Assembly: GCA_963663265.2 (NCBI GenBank)
Contig: CAXXXM010000001.1
Coordinates: 806,001 to 870,000, forward strand
Direction: 5' to 3'
Source of the DNA: JAEXOD01 sp963663265
GTDB lineage: Bacteria > Bacteroidota > Ignavibacteria > Ignavibacteriales > Melioribacteraceae
DNA: 64,000 nt
In this document: positions 17,782-26,278 of the stretch, one piece after another
How positions within the stretch are numbered: the first letter of the stretch is position 1
How the letters are laid out: every line of letters begins with the position of its first letter
The notes under the pieces: generated by a model
What the model was told of the DNA's origin: nothing
The model's input: only the letters and a program-made list of their open reading frames with translations
Databases searched by the model: none
Made by a program: the position numbers and the translations under genes

Positions 17782-19095
17782 ATGAAAATGCCATTAGTAT
17801 GTATTGTGGGAAGACCAAATGTTGGCAAATCCACGTTATTTAATCGTTTAACAAAATCAAATACTGCAATTGTAGATGATTTAAGCGGAGTTACAAGAGA
17901 CAGAAATTACGGTGAAGTTGAATGGAATGGAAAATATTTTAGATTAACTGATACGGGTGGATATGTCCCTGATTCAGATGAAAAATTTGATGCTGCCATT
18001 AGAGAACAAGTGAAATTTGCTGTATCTGAATCAGATGCAATTATTTTTATGGTTGATGGAAAGGATGGTATTACTCCGGTTGACTATGAAATTGCGAATA
18101 TTTTACGTACATCAGCAAAACCAGCGTTTGTTTTAGTAAACAAGCTTGATAATGCTAATCAAAGTTATTTTAAAGCGGATTTTTATGCATTGGGCATTGA
18201 TCATGTATATGATGTTGCCGCAATGAGTGGTAGAAATTTGGGTGACTTTTTAGATTTGTTATTAGATTCTTTGAAACTTGATGATGCCCCTTATGAAGTA
18301 GATTCGCGATTAAAAATTGCCATTGTAGGAAGACCAAATGTTGGTAAATCTTCTCTTACAAATGCTCTGTTAGGCTTTGATAGAAGTATTGTTACAGACA
18401 TTCCAGGAACAACTCGTGATAGTATCGATTCCGTATTAAAGTATTATGGTGAAGAAATTGTATTGTTAGATACAGCCGGTTTAAGAAAAAAAGCAAAAGT
18501 GCAAGAAAATATTGAATTTTATTCAAATGTTAGAACTTATAGAGCTTTAATGAATAGTGATGTAGCAATTGTTTTACTTGATGCCGAAAAAGGTTTAGAA
18601 GGACAAGACCAAAAAATTATTCAAGAAGCAGTACGAAGACGCAAAGGGTTGATTATTGCTGTAAATAAATGGGATTTATTAGAAAAAGAAACAAATACAG
18701 CCGTTCAATATGAAAAGACATTAAAACAAGAATTGGGTTCAGTTGATTATGCATATACTATTTTTATTTCTGCTCTAACAAAGCAAAGAATTTATAAGTT
18801 GATTGACATTGCAAAAGAAATAAACGTAGAGCGTAAGAAGAAGATTTCAAACGATAAACTAAATGATACATTATTACCTGTATTCTTAAAAACTCCACCT
18901 CCTTCAACAAAAACAGGGAAGGAAGTTAAAATTAGGTTTATGACTCAAGTTGGGGATAATTATCCGATATTTCTGCTCTTTGCAGATCAATCTAAACATA
19001 TTGGTGATAATTATAGAAAATTTGTTGAAAGAACTATCAGAAATCACTTCGGATTTAAAGGAGTTCCTATTACTGTCTCTTTTAGAGATAAATAG
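17782..19095 (+). CDS. der: Ribosome biogenesis GTPase Der (EngA)
   Basis: A 437-residue protein with the tandem G-domain structure unique to Der. The first P-loop GRPNVGKS is at residues 10-17 and the second begins near residue 183. Each domain has its DTGG/DTAG switch motif and an NKxD motif (VNKLD near 118, VNKWD near 295). The C-terminal 90 residues form the KH-like domain that contacts rRNA (MTQVGDNYPIFLLF...). Der acts in 50S subunit maturation in the cytoplasm. The length is normal for the family. The start ATG at 17782 lies a few bases downstream of a GAGG sequence. Confidence 0.97.
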   Translation: MKMPLVCIVGRPNVGKSTLFNRLTKSNTAIVDDLSGVTRDRNYGEVEWNGKYFRLTDTGGYVPDSDEKFDAAIREQVKFAVSESDAIIFMVDGKDGITPVDYEIANILRTSAKPAFVLVNKLDNANQSYFKADFYALGIDHVYDVAAMSGRNLGDFLDLLLDSLKLDDAPYEVDSRLKIAIVGRPNVGKSSLTNALLGFDRSIVTDIPGTTRDSIDSVLKYYGEEIVLLDTAGLRKKAKVQENIEFYSNVRTYRALMNSDVAIVLLDAEKGLEGQDQKIIQEAVRRRKGLIIAVNKWDLLEKETNTAVQYEKTLKQELGSVDYAYTIFISALTKQRIYKLIDIAKEINVERKKKISNDKLNDTLLPVFLKTPPPSTKTGKEVKIRFMTQVGDNYPIFLLFADQSKHIGDNYRKFVERTIRNHFGFKGVPITVSFRDK

Positions 19096-19159
19096 TTTTG
19101 ATTGTTTTCCCTTTTTTAGTTATCTTATATAATTATTGATTATTATTTGCGAATAAAAT

Positions 19160-20353
19160 ATGACCTTGCAAAACGAATTAGAACAAAGAATTCTATGTTT
19201 AGAAGCTGAGAACAGAAGAATAAATGAAAAATTAAAAAGTTATGCAGCAATCTTTAATCATTCTTTTGATCTAATTCTTATTATTAATGGTGATACAGGA
19301 GAAATTGTTGAAACAAACAAAGTTTGTGAAAACTTGCTTGGTTTTTTACCAACAGAATTAATTGGTCAACATTTTTCAATATTGTTCGATAAAATTAGTG
19401 CTTTTGAATCAGAAGAAATATTAAACGAAATAAAAATATTTGGACCAGTTTTAAGTTATAGGAAAGTTAAGAAAAAAGATGGTTCTTTCCGTTTGATGGA
19501 TATGACAATAAATATGATTAAACTTGGCAATTCCAATTTAATTTTAACTAATTTAAGAGACGCAGAAGAAAGAGCAAGGGCTGAACAAGAACTAAAACAG
19601 TTTTCACAACAATTAAATGATTTAAACAAAACTAAGGATAAATTCTTTTCAATAATTGCTCATGACTTAAAAAATCCATTTAATTCTTTGTTAGGATTTT
19701 CAGAAATTCTAACTACTGAATTCGATGAAATTTCTGATGAGGAAAAAATATTGTATATGAATGAAATAAGAAAAGTTTCAAAAAGTTCATATCAACTATT
19801 GGAAAACTTACTTAACTGGGCTCGGGCACAAACCGGAAAAATACAATACGAACCTTCTGATCTTGATCTTAAGTATATTTTGAAAGAAGTAATCAATTTA
19901 GTTGCTTTACAGGCAACTGCCAAGAACATTAAAATCAATTTGGTTTTTGATAAAAACTTTGTTGTTTATTCTGATGATGATTTAATTATGACTGTTGTTA
20001 GGAATTTATTGACAAATGCATTAAAATATTCAAAACCGAATTCAACTATTGAAATAGATGCAAAACTAATTGATGAGTTTTATTTAGAATTATCTATAAA
20101 AGATTACGGTACTGGAATTCCAACGGAAATTATTGATTCTCTTTTTGATATTGGAAGAGGTGAATCAAAACCTGGGACTTCCAATGAGAAGGGGACTGGT
20201 TTAGGTTTAATTTTATGCAAAGAATTTATTGAACTAAATAAAGGTAGAATTTGGTTTGAAAATAATGCTGATGGCGGAGCTACTTTTTTTGTTTCGATTC
20301 CTATTAAACAAATCCCTGAAATAATTCCTTCGGAATCGGATTTTGATTTTTAA
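19160..20353 (+). CDS. PAS-domain sensor histidine kinase
   Basis: A 397-residue soluble kinase. Order of domains: a short coiled coil at residues 1-25, a PAS domain at about 25-145 (IFNHSFDLILIINGDTGEI), a linker, a HisKA domain with the phosphoacceptor His168 in IIAHDLKNP, and an HATPase_c domain with the N box (LLTNALKYS), G1 box (DYGTGIP) and G2 box (GTGLGLIL). There is no transmembrane segment or signal peptide, so it senses a cytoplasmic cue. No partner response regulator is adjacent; the next gene, 78 nt downstream, encodes a PP2C phosphatase, and the two may act in a common signalling route. Confidence 0.92.
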   Translation: MTLQNELEQRILCLEAENRRINEKLKSYAAIFNHSFDLILIINGDTGEIVETNKVCENLLGFLPTELIGQHFSILFDKISAFESEEILNEIKIFGPVLSYRKVKKKDGSFRLMDMTINMIKLGNSNLILTNLRDAEERARAEQELKQFSQQLNDLNKTKDKFFSIIAHDLKNPFNSLLGFSEILTTEFDEISDEEKILYMNEIRKVSKSSYQLLENLLNWARAQTGKIQYEPSDLDLKYILKEVINLVALQATAKNIKINLVFDKNFVVYSDDDLIMTVVRNLLTNALKYSKPNSTIEIDAKLIDEFYLELSIKDYGTGIPTEIIDSLFDIGRGESKPGTSNEKGTGLGLILCKEFIELNKGRIWFENNADGGATFFVSIPIKQIPEIIPSESDFDF

Positions 20354-20431
20354 TATATTCCAGTTGTTAATCAGATAAAAAAGTAGTAAATTCATCATTA
20401 TTTATTTTTCTTATTATTCGATAAATAAAAG

Positions 20432-21463
20432 ATGAAAACTCTGTGTAAGGTATATGGACTATCAGATAAGGGTATCTTCCGTCAAACGAACGAAGATTTC
20501 TATGGTTATTATATTAGTAGTTTTGGCACCCTTTTAATAGTTAGTGATGGAATGGGGGGGCATAGAGGTGGAGCAACTGCTTCGAGACTTGTAGTTAAGA
20601 CTATAAAGGAACATTTCGAAAAATTACCAACCGATTATAATCCAATTGAAGAATTAAAAGATGCTTTTATTAGTGCTAATAATGTTATTAATGAAGAGTC
20701 TATTAAAAATTACTATTTAAGCGAAATGGGTGCTACTGCTTGCGTTGTTTTGGTGTACAATGACAATGTGTATGTTGGTAGTTTAGGTGATAGCAGAGTA
20801 TATGGTTACAAGGATAATAAACTTACATTAATTACAAATGACCATTCGTATGTTCAACAACTTTATAATGATGGTGTTATTTCTTTAGATGAGATAAAAG
20901 ACCACCCACAAAAGCATATTATCACAAAATCATTAGGTGCCGGTATTTTTGCCGAACCAGATGTCTTTTCTTTTGCTATAAGTAAATATGATAGGTATTT
21001 AGTATGTACTGATGGATTAACAAATTATGTTGATGATAAAGAATTAGAAAAGTATTTAGCTGATTACTCAATTAAAAAGATTTGTCAACAATTAGTTCTT
21101 CTTGTAAAAAAAAGGAATGGTAGAGATAATATAACTTTGCAAATATTGGAATTAGACAATAGAATCAACAAAATTGTTAAAAAAATAAGACCATCTCGAA
21201 AATTTAAGATTATAATGTCTCTTTCAATTATTTTTATATTTTTGTTTGCTATTACTTTTGGGGAATCGCTAAATATTTTTAGATTTCTTTTGGGTGAGGA
21301 TTCTTCAAACAGTATGAAATTAGGCAAAGGTACTATACAACCAAAGAATATCCATAAAGAAGTTCAATCGACTATTTCTCAAGGAGATTTTGTTGAGTTT
21401 AATGATAGTTTAGCTGCTAAGCAGAAGAAAAGTCTTGATAGTGTTAAAAATATGTTAGAGTAA
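20432..21463 (+). CDS. PP2C-type serine/threonine phosphatase with a C-terminal membrane anchor
   Basis: A 343-residue protein. Residues 1-240 are a complete PP2C domain: DKGIFRQTNEDF, SDGMGGHRGG, GDSRVYGY, CTDGLTNYV and GRDNITL supply the metal-binding aspartates. A transmembrane helix at about 258-278 is followed by a 65-residue tail that would lie outside the cytoplasm. Such phosphatases reverse Hanks-type kinase phosphorylation, but no such kinase lies in this window. It follows the PAS histidine kinase by 78 nt. Confidence 0.92.
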   Translation: MKTLCKVYGLSDKGIFRQTNEDFYGYYISSFGTLLIVSDGMGGHRGGATASRLVVKTIKEHFEKLPTDYNPIEELKDAFISANNVINEESIKNYYLSEMGATACVVLVYNDNVYVGSLGDSRVYGYKDNKLTLITNDHSYVQQLYNDGVISLDEIKDHPQKHIITKSLGAGIFAEPDVFSFAISKYDRYLVCTDGLTNYVDDKELEKYLADYSIKKICQQLVLLVKKRNGRDNITLQILELDNRINKIVKKIRPSRKFKIIMSLSIIFIFLFAITFGESLNIFRFLLGEDSSNSMKLGKGTIQPKNIHKEVQSTISQGDFVEFNDSLAAKQKKSLDSVKNMLE

Positions 21464-21738
21464 TAATAAACAATAACTCAATTCTTGTATTTGATATTTA
21501 AATTTGCTAAAAATGTTATATATTTTTATCTTATGTAGTAAATTTTTCATCAAAAAATAACGAGAATATTATTAATTATACAAAACTTCATATTAAAGTC
21601 CTTCAAATATTTTATTTAATATTAATTGTTAACAGTTCAATACTCTCTAATAACCTTCAAACAAAAACTGATTCTTCGAAATGGGAAATAAAAAGTAATC
21701 TTGTTTATAATGCTGATAATACTCCGGCAAATGCGGAT

Positions 21739-22578
21739 ATGGACAAGCTTTTTTCTTTGTTAGAAAAAAGGAAGGGGCATGGAGAGCCATTTAGTAGAAA
21801 AGAATTAAAAAAGCTTTTACAGCGAAAAGAAGCGGGGATAGTTTACAGCGATATGTTACTTAAGTATGCTGTTCCTAATAGTAAAGTCTTACAAGAAAAA
21901 GAAGCAGAAGACTATACAAAAATATTTTTAGCACCAAAGCGAATAAATAAAGGTGTGGATTTTATAAAAAAGCATTTTTCTTATCTCGATGAGGCTGAAA
22001 AGCAGTATGGTGTTGCAAAGAAAGATATTGTTTCAATAATGATGTGGGAATCCGGTTTGGGAGAATTTACTGGAAATTATCAGATCTTTAACATTTTTAT
22101 GGGACAAATTCTTTTTATTGAAAAGGCAGAAGAGTATGCAATAGAATCATTGAAGAAAGATGGTAAAAAAAATCCCTATGATGATAAAGCATTTAAACAA
22201 AAAGCTAAAAAAAGAATTCAAAAAATTAAAAACAATGCAATACAATCATTAGTATCGTTATTAAGAGAATCCAAACATTATGGTATTGATCCTTTAAAAC
22301 AATTGGGCTCTTGGGGAGGTGCAATTGGGTATATACAATTTATGCCTTATAATTTAAGGTATATTGTTGATGGAGATAACGATGGCAAAAAGGATTTATT
22401 CACATTTCCTGATGCAATTTTCAGTTGTGCAAATTTTTTAAAGAAAGTTGGTAAATATAAACAGAATGAAACAGCCAGAAGTAAAGCTATTTATCGATAT
22501 AATCCTTCAACAAATTATGTTAAGGGAGTAATTATGTATGCTGATACTGTTTGGGCTGAGTATAATAAGGGTAAGTAA
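21739..22578 (+). CDS. Lytic murein transglycosylase (MltB-like, SLT_2)
   Basis: A 279-residue frame from the first ATG. MMWESGLGEFTGNYQ carries the catalytic glutamate, and YGIDPLKQLGSWGGAIGYIQFMPYNL with DGDNDGKKDLF is typical of MltB-type enzymes, which cleave peptidoglycan to 1,6-anhydro products in the periplasm. From ATG 21739 the protein lacks a signal peptide. The same frame is open upstream to about 21515 and encodes a hydrophobic leader (LQIFYLILIVNSSIL), but has no ATG, GTG or TTG. An ATT codon at 21568 or 21571 preceded by CGAG, or a mutated start, is therefore likely. The next gene follows after 8 nt. Confidence 0.85.
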   Translation: MDKLFSLLEKRKGHGEPFSRKELKKLLQRKEAGIVYSDMLLKYAVPNSKVLQEKEAEDYTKIFLAPKRINKGVDFIKKHFSYLDEAEKQYGVAKKDIVSIMMWESGLGEFTGNYQIFNIFMGQILFIEKAEEYAIESLKKDGKKNPYDDKAFKQKAKKRIQKIKNNAIQSLVSLLRESKHYGIDPLKQLGSWGGAIGYIQFMPYNLRYIVDGDNDGKKDLFTFPDAIFSCANFLKKVGKYKQNETARSKAIYRYNPSTNYVKGVIMYADTVWAEYNKGK

Positions 22579-22586
22579 AATTAATT

Positions 22587-23462
22587 ATGTTTTTCTTTGG
22601 TATTAAAAGTATATTAAAATTTATTATTATTTTACCAATTGTAATAATACTATTGTTACTAATTGCTAAAACAGTTTTCTTTAATGATATTACAAAACCT
22701 AATATTACTTTGCTTGATAGTATTGTTTTAGAAAAAGTTGGTAATGATGAAATAGTGTTAAAAACTTTTGCCAAATTAGATATTGCTAATATTGTTAATA
22801 TTACACTTCAAAAATCTACAATTGATGTAATGTACGCTCAGACAAAAATAGGGACTGCAGAATTAGAAACAGTAATTGGGGAAGATTCAACCAAACAAAT
22901 TAATATTATCTTTAATATACGAAATGAAAAACTCATAAGCAGTCTTTCAAAACACAAAAATGATTCAAAAGTATTCCTCAAGGGGAAATTAACTGCTAAA
23001 GCCGGGGTGTTAAAAATACCGTTTGACATTAATCTTCCCTTACCAATTGATCTTAATAATGATTTAATTAATCCCTTAATTATTAATTCTGATTTAGTAG
23101 ATATTATTAATGTAAAAATTGAAGGAGTTGGGAATAATAAACCAACTATATTAGTTACTTTTAAAATTAATAACAATTTAAACATGAATTTTTCTATAAC
23201 TAAGTCTACATCAAAATTGTTTATAAATGGTACAGAAGCGGGAAAGGGAGAATTGCTTAGTGAAGTTTTTGTTCCAATTAATAAAAAAACAGTTTTGGGA
23301 AAAATGAAAATCAATTTATTACAAACTTATATGCAAAACGAATTTGAAAGAGATTTGCTTGAACAAAAGTTAAAATATAAATTAGTTGGTGAATTAATGG
23401 TAATAAAAGATTCTGAGTCTTTTATTGTTCCATTTAATAATAGTGGTAATTTATTAGAATAA
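22587..23462 (+). CDS. Membrane-anchored LEA14-like protein
   Basis: A 291-residue protein with one N-terminal transmembrane segment (residues 8-30, very rich in Ile/Leu). The rest appears to hold two similar all-beta halves of about 120 residues: LDSIVLEKVGNDEIVLKTFAKLDIAN and IINVKIEGVGNNKPTILVTFKINNN, each with a conserved N/I pattern. This recalls LEA type 2/WHy domains, but the match is from pattern only. It would face the periplasm. It starts 8 nt after the transglycosylase, so it may work with it in the envelope. No catalytic residues are visible. Confidence 0.5.
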   Translation: MFFFGIKSILKFIIILPIVIILLLLIAKTVFFNDITKPNITLLDSIVLEKVGNDEIVLKTFAKLDIANIVNITLQKSTIDVMYAQTKIGTAELETVIGEDSTKQINIIFNIRNEKLISSLSKHKNDSKVFLKGKLTAKAGVLKIPFDINLPLPIDLNNDLINPLIINSDLVDIINVKIEGVGNNKPTILVTFKINNNLNMNFSITKSTSKLFINGTEAGKGELLSEVFVPINKKTVLGKMKINLLQTYMQNEFERDLLEQKLKYKLVGELMVIKDSESFIVPFNNSGNLLE

Positions 23463-23546
23463 ATTTTTTTAATATTTTGAGAAAAATTTCTTGAATATGT
23501 AAATGTAAACGTTTAATTTTACAAATCTAAACAATTAGAGATAAAA

Positions 23547-25646
23547 ATGAAAAAATTAAAGTATTTAGTGCTTTTGATTGTTTTGCTTTCTGCTATAAAT
23601 AATTTCGGAGGAACCCAGTTGTATACTTTTCAACAGAATGTTGCTGAAAGATTAGATACTAATGTAATAGAGGTTAAAGGATTAGATTCATATTATTCAG
23701 AAAAAAAATTAGGGGCATTTATTGAAGAAGGAAAAACAATTTTCAGAATATTTTCGCCTTCAACAAAGGAATTAAAATTGGTTGTGTTTAATCATGTTGA
23801 AGATTCATTAGGGGCGGAATATACATTAAACAAAGATGAAGATGGTGTATGGGAATGTACTATTGATGAAAACTTAACGGGAAAATATTATGGCTATAAA
23901 TCATACAAAGATAGCGAAAATCAAGATGCTTACAAGCCATTAATAGTTGATCCTTACGCTAAAGCTGTTGCAACATATACAACTTATATGAATCCTCGTA
24001 AATCGATTATATTTAATGAAGAATATAATTGGGAAGGGGATAAATGGATTGAACAGGATTGGCGAGATTTAATTATTTATGAAATGCATGTTAGGGATTT
24101 AACAGCAGATAAAACAAGTGGAGCAAGTTTACCCGGCACTTATAAAGGTTTGATAGAAAAAGGGACTAAAGGCGGTATTAATTACATAAAATCTTTAGGA
24201 GTTAATACCATAGAATTATTACCTTCTCAAGAGTATGGAAATATTGAAATTCCTTACAAAAAAACATTGGCTGGTAAGTTTAATACTTGGAATCCTTATG
24301 AAAGAAATCATTGGGGATACATGACCTCCAACTTTTTTGCTCCTGCTGCATATTATTCTGAAGATTGGAAAGAATTGCAATGGGGCACTTGGATGGGAAC
24401 TGACGGTAAACAAGTAACCCAATTTAAGGATATGGTAAAGGCTTTCCATAAAGAAGGAATTGCAGTAATTATGGATGTTGTTTATAACCATTTATCTGAA
24501 TATGAAGTTGGAAATTTAAAAGAATTAGATAGAGAATATTATTTTAGGTTGGATGCAAATGGTAACTATCTTGCTGAAAGCGGATGTGGAAATGATTTAA
24601 AGACTGAACGTCCGATGATGCGTAGATTAATTGTTGAAAGCATTTTATATTGGATGAACGAATATCATATTGATGGATTCCGTTTTGATTTAGCAAAGTT
24701 AATTGATTGGGAAACTATTGAAACAATCATAAGAGAAGCAAAAAAGATTAATCCTAATGTAATTATTGTTTGCGAACCTTGGGGTGGTGGATATGATCCT
24801 AAAGGTTTTTCATTACGCGGTTGGGGAGCTTGGAACGATCAAATAAGAAATGGAATTAAAGGAGAAAACCCAAAGAACGGATTAGGATGGATTTTTGGAA
24901 AATGGCAGGGGAATAATAATCAGGATAGAATTAAAAGCTATGTGAATGGTACTTTAATTTCAGATAAAGATGGATTATTCCAAAAGAAAGAACACTCTGT
25001 TAATTATTTAGAATCGCACGATGGATATACATTTGGTGACTTTGTAAGAATTGGTTTAGATAAAGAAGTTGAATCAAAAATTATATCTGATGTTAAAGAG
25101 TTTTCAAAATTAAACGATATACAGTTGAAGTTAAATAAACTTGGAGCTTTATTTTTATTTACTTCACAAGGTATAACAATGATACATGAAGGACAGGAAT
25201 ATTCGAGAAGTAAAGTTGTTCCTATTAATATTACTGCTGATGATAAACTAAAAGGTATGCTTGATCATAATACTTATGATAAAGATAATGAAGTTAATTA
25301 TCTAAATTATGAAATTGCAGAACAAAACAAAGATATTGTTGATTATTATAAAGGATTGATAAAACTAAGAAAAGAATTTAGTGCTTTTAGACATGCTGCT
25401 TATGATGATATTAAATTCTTTGATTCTAAAGACGAGTTTGTTTTGGGTTACCGAGTTAAATATGATAACCAAGAATTTATTGTTTACTTTAATGCTAATG
25501 ACAATAAAACGGTGAAGGTTAAATTGCCAAAAGGGGAATGGGACGTTTTGGTTAATGGTTACAAAGCAGGCGTTGAAAAATTAAGCGTCGTAAAAGATGA
25601 ATTAAATATTGATTCAACCACAGGTTATGTTTTAAGGTTGAAATAG
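23547..25646 (+). CDS. pulA: Type I pullulanase (GH13), secreted
   Basis: A 699-residue protein with a signal peptide ending near residue 22. An N-terminal CBM48-like domain is followed by a GH13 barrel with YNHLSEYE, DGFRFDLAK (nucleophile Asp381), CEPWGGGYDP (acid/base Glu410) and ESHDGYTF (Asp492). The motifs and length fit type I pullulanase, which hydrolyses alpha-1,6 branches of pullulan, starch and glycogen. The signal peptide places it outside the cytoplasm, so it would attack imported or external alpha-glucans. No T9SS sorting domain is present. The next gene overlaps its stop codon by one base. Confidence 0.92.
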   Translation: MKKLKYLVLLIVLLSAINNFGGTQLYTFQQNVAERLDTNVIEVKGLDSYYSEKKLGAFIEEGKTIFRIFSPSTKELKLVVFNHVEDSLGAEYTLNKDEDGVWECTIDENLTGKYYGYKSYKDSENQDAYKPLIVDPYAKAVATYTTYMNPRKSIIFNEEYNWEGDKWIEQDWRDLIIYEMHVRDLTADKTSGASLPGTYKGLIEKGTKGGINYIKSLGVNTIELLPSQEYGNIEIPYKKTLAGKFNTWNPYERNHWGYMTSNFFAPAAYYSEDWKELQWGTWMGTDGKQVTQFKDMVKAFHKEGIAVIMDVVYNHLSEYEVGNLKELDREYYFRLDANGNYLAESGCGNDLKTERPMMRRLIVESILYWMNEYHIDGFRFDLAKLIDWETIETIIREAKKINPNVIIVCEPWGGGYDPKGFSLRGWGAWNDQIRNGIKGENPKNGLGWIFGKWQGNNNQDRIKSYVNGTLISDKDGLFQKKEHSVNYLESHDGYTFGDFVRIGLDKEVESKIISDVKEFSKLNDIQLKLNKLGALFLFTSQGITMIHEGQEYSRSKVVPINITADDKLKGMLDHNTYDKDNEVNYLNYEIAEQNKDIVDYYKGLIKLRKEFSAFRHAAYDDIKFFDSKDEFVLGYRVKYDNQEFIVYFNANDNKTVKVKLPKGEWDVLVNGYKAGVEKLSVVKDELNIDSTTGYVLRLK

Positions 25647-26251
25647 TGAAAAATATTATTTTAGTTTTGTTGTATTTTATTCTGGGCATTAATATTTTTG
25701 CCCAGAATGATACAACAATAGTATTGTTAAAATCGATTGATTCTACTATTGTTTGTGATGTAAAGTATGCTACAAAAGATAATTTTACAAAACAAGTTTT
25801 ATATCCCACAGGTAAGGTTTACATTAGAAAAATAGTTGGTGAAAAACTTGCTGAGATAAATAAGTATTTGAAAAAAAATTATAACTTATCAATTAAAGTT
25901 TTTGATGCTTATCGTCCATTGTCTGTTCAAAAAATAATGTGGAAGATAATGCCCAATACTAATTATGTTGCTAATCCTAAAAAAGGTTCGCGACATAATA
26001 GAGGAGCTGCGGTGGATTTAACCTTAATTGATGCCAATGGAAATGAACTGGATATGGGGACACCTTTTGACGATTTCTCTCAAAAGGCTCATTCTTCATA
26101 TAAAAATTTGCCTACAAATATTTATAACAATAGAATGATTTTGCAAAAAACAATGAAAAAGTTCGGATTTAATCCAATAGAATCCGAATGGTGGCATTTC
26201 GACTTCAAAGGGTGGTCAAATTTTTCAATTTTGGATGAGCCAATTAAATAA
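25646..26251 (+). CDS. D-alanyl-D-alanine dipeptidase (VanX/DdpX family, M15D)
   Basis: A 201-residue protein starting with GTG at 25646, overlapping the stop of pulA by one base. Signal peptide to about residue 19 (NIFAQ). The zinc ligands are His117 and Asp124 in SRHNRGAAVD and His184 in WWHFDF; Glu181 is the catalytic base and Arg90 in DAYRP is conserved. The family cleaves D-Ala-D-Ala. In organisms without vancomycin resistance genes it serves to recycle wall peptides as a nutrient. As a periplasmic protein this role is more likely here than resistance; no vanH or vanA gene lies nearby. Confidence 0.88.
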   Translation: MKNIILVLLYFILGINIFAQNDTTIVLLKSIDSTIVCDVKYATKDNFTKQVLYPTGKVYIRKIVGEKLAEINKYLKKNYNLSIKVFDAYRPLSVQKIMWKIMPNTNYVANPKKGSRHNRGAAVDLTLIDANGNELDMGTPFDDFSQKAHSSYKNLPTNIYNNRMILQKTMKKFGFNPIESEWWHFDFKGWSNFSILDEPIK

Positions 26252-26278
26252 AGTCGTTAATTTAGAACGGCTTTTTTT
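26251..26278. terminator. Bidirectional terminator between vanX-like and hybrid kinase genes
   Basis: AAGTCGTT (26251-26258) pairs with AACGGCTT (26266-26273), seven Watson-Crick pairs and one G-U, followed by a T-run to 26278. It lies at the junction of two convergent genes and overlaps the last codons of the minus-strand kinase. Confidence 0.7.

Noticed and set aside
22838..23314. Antisense open frame of 158 residues
   Set aside because: It lies fully inside a sense gene with a consistent domain pattern and good start; it shows no protein motif.
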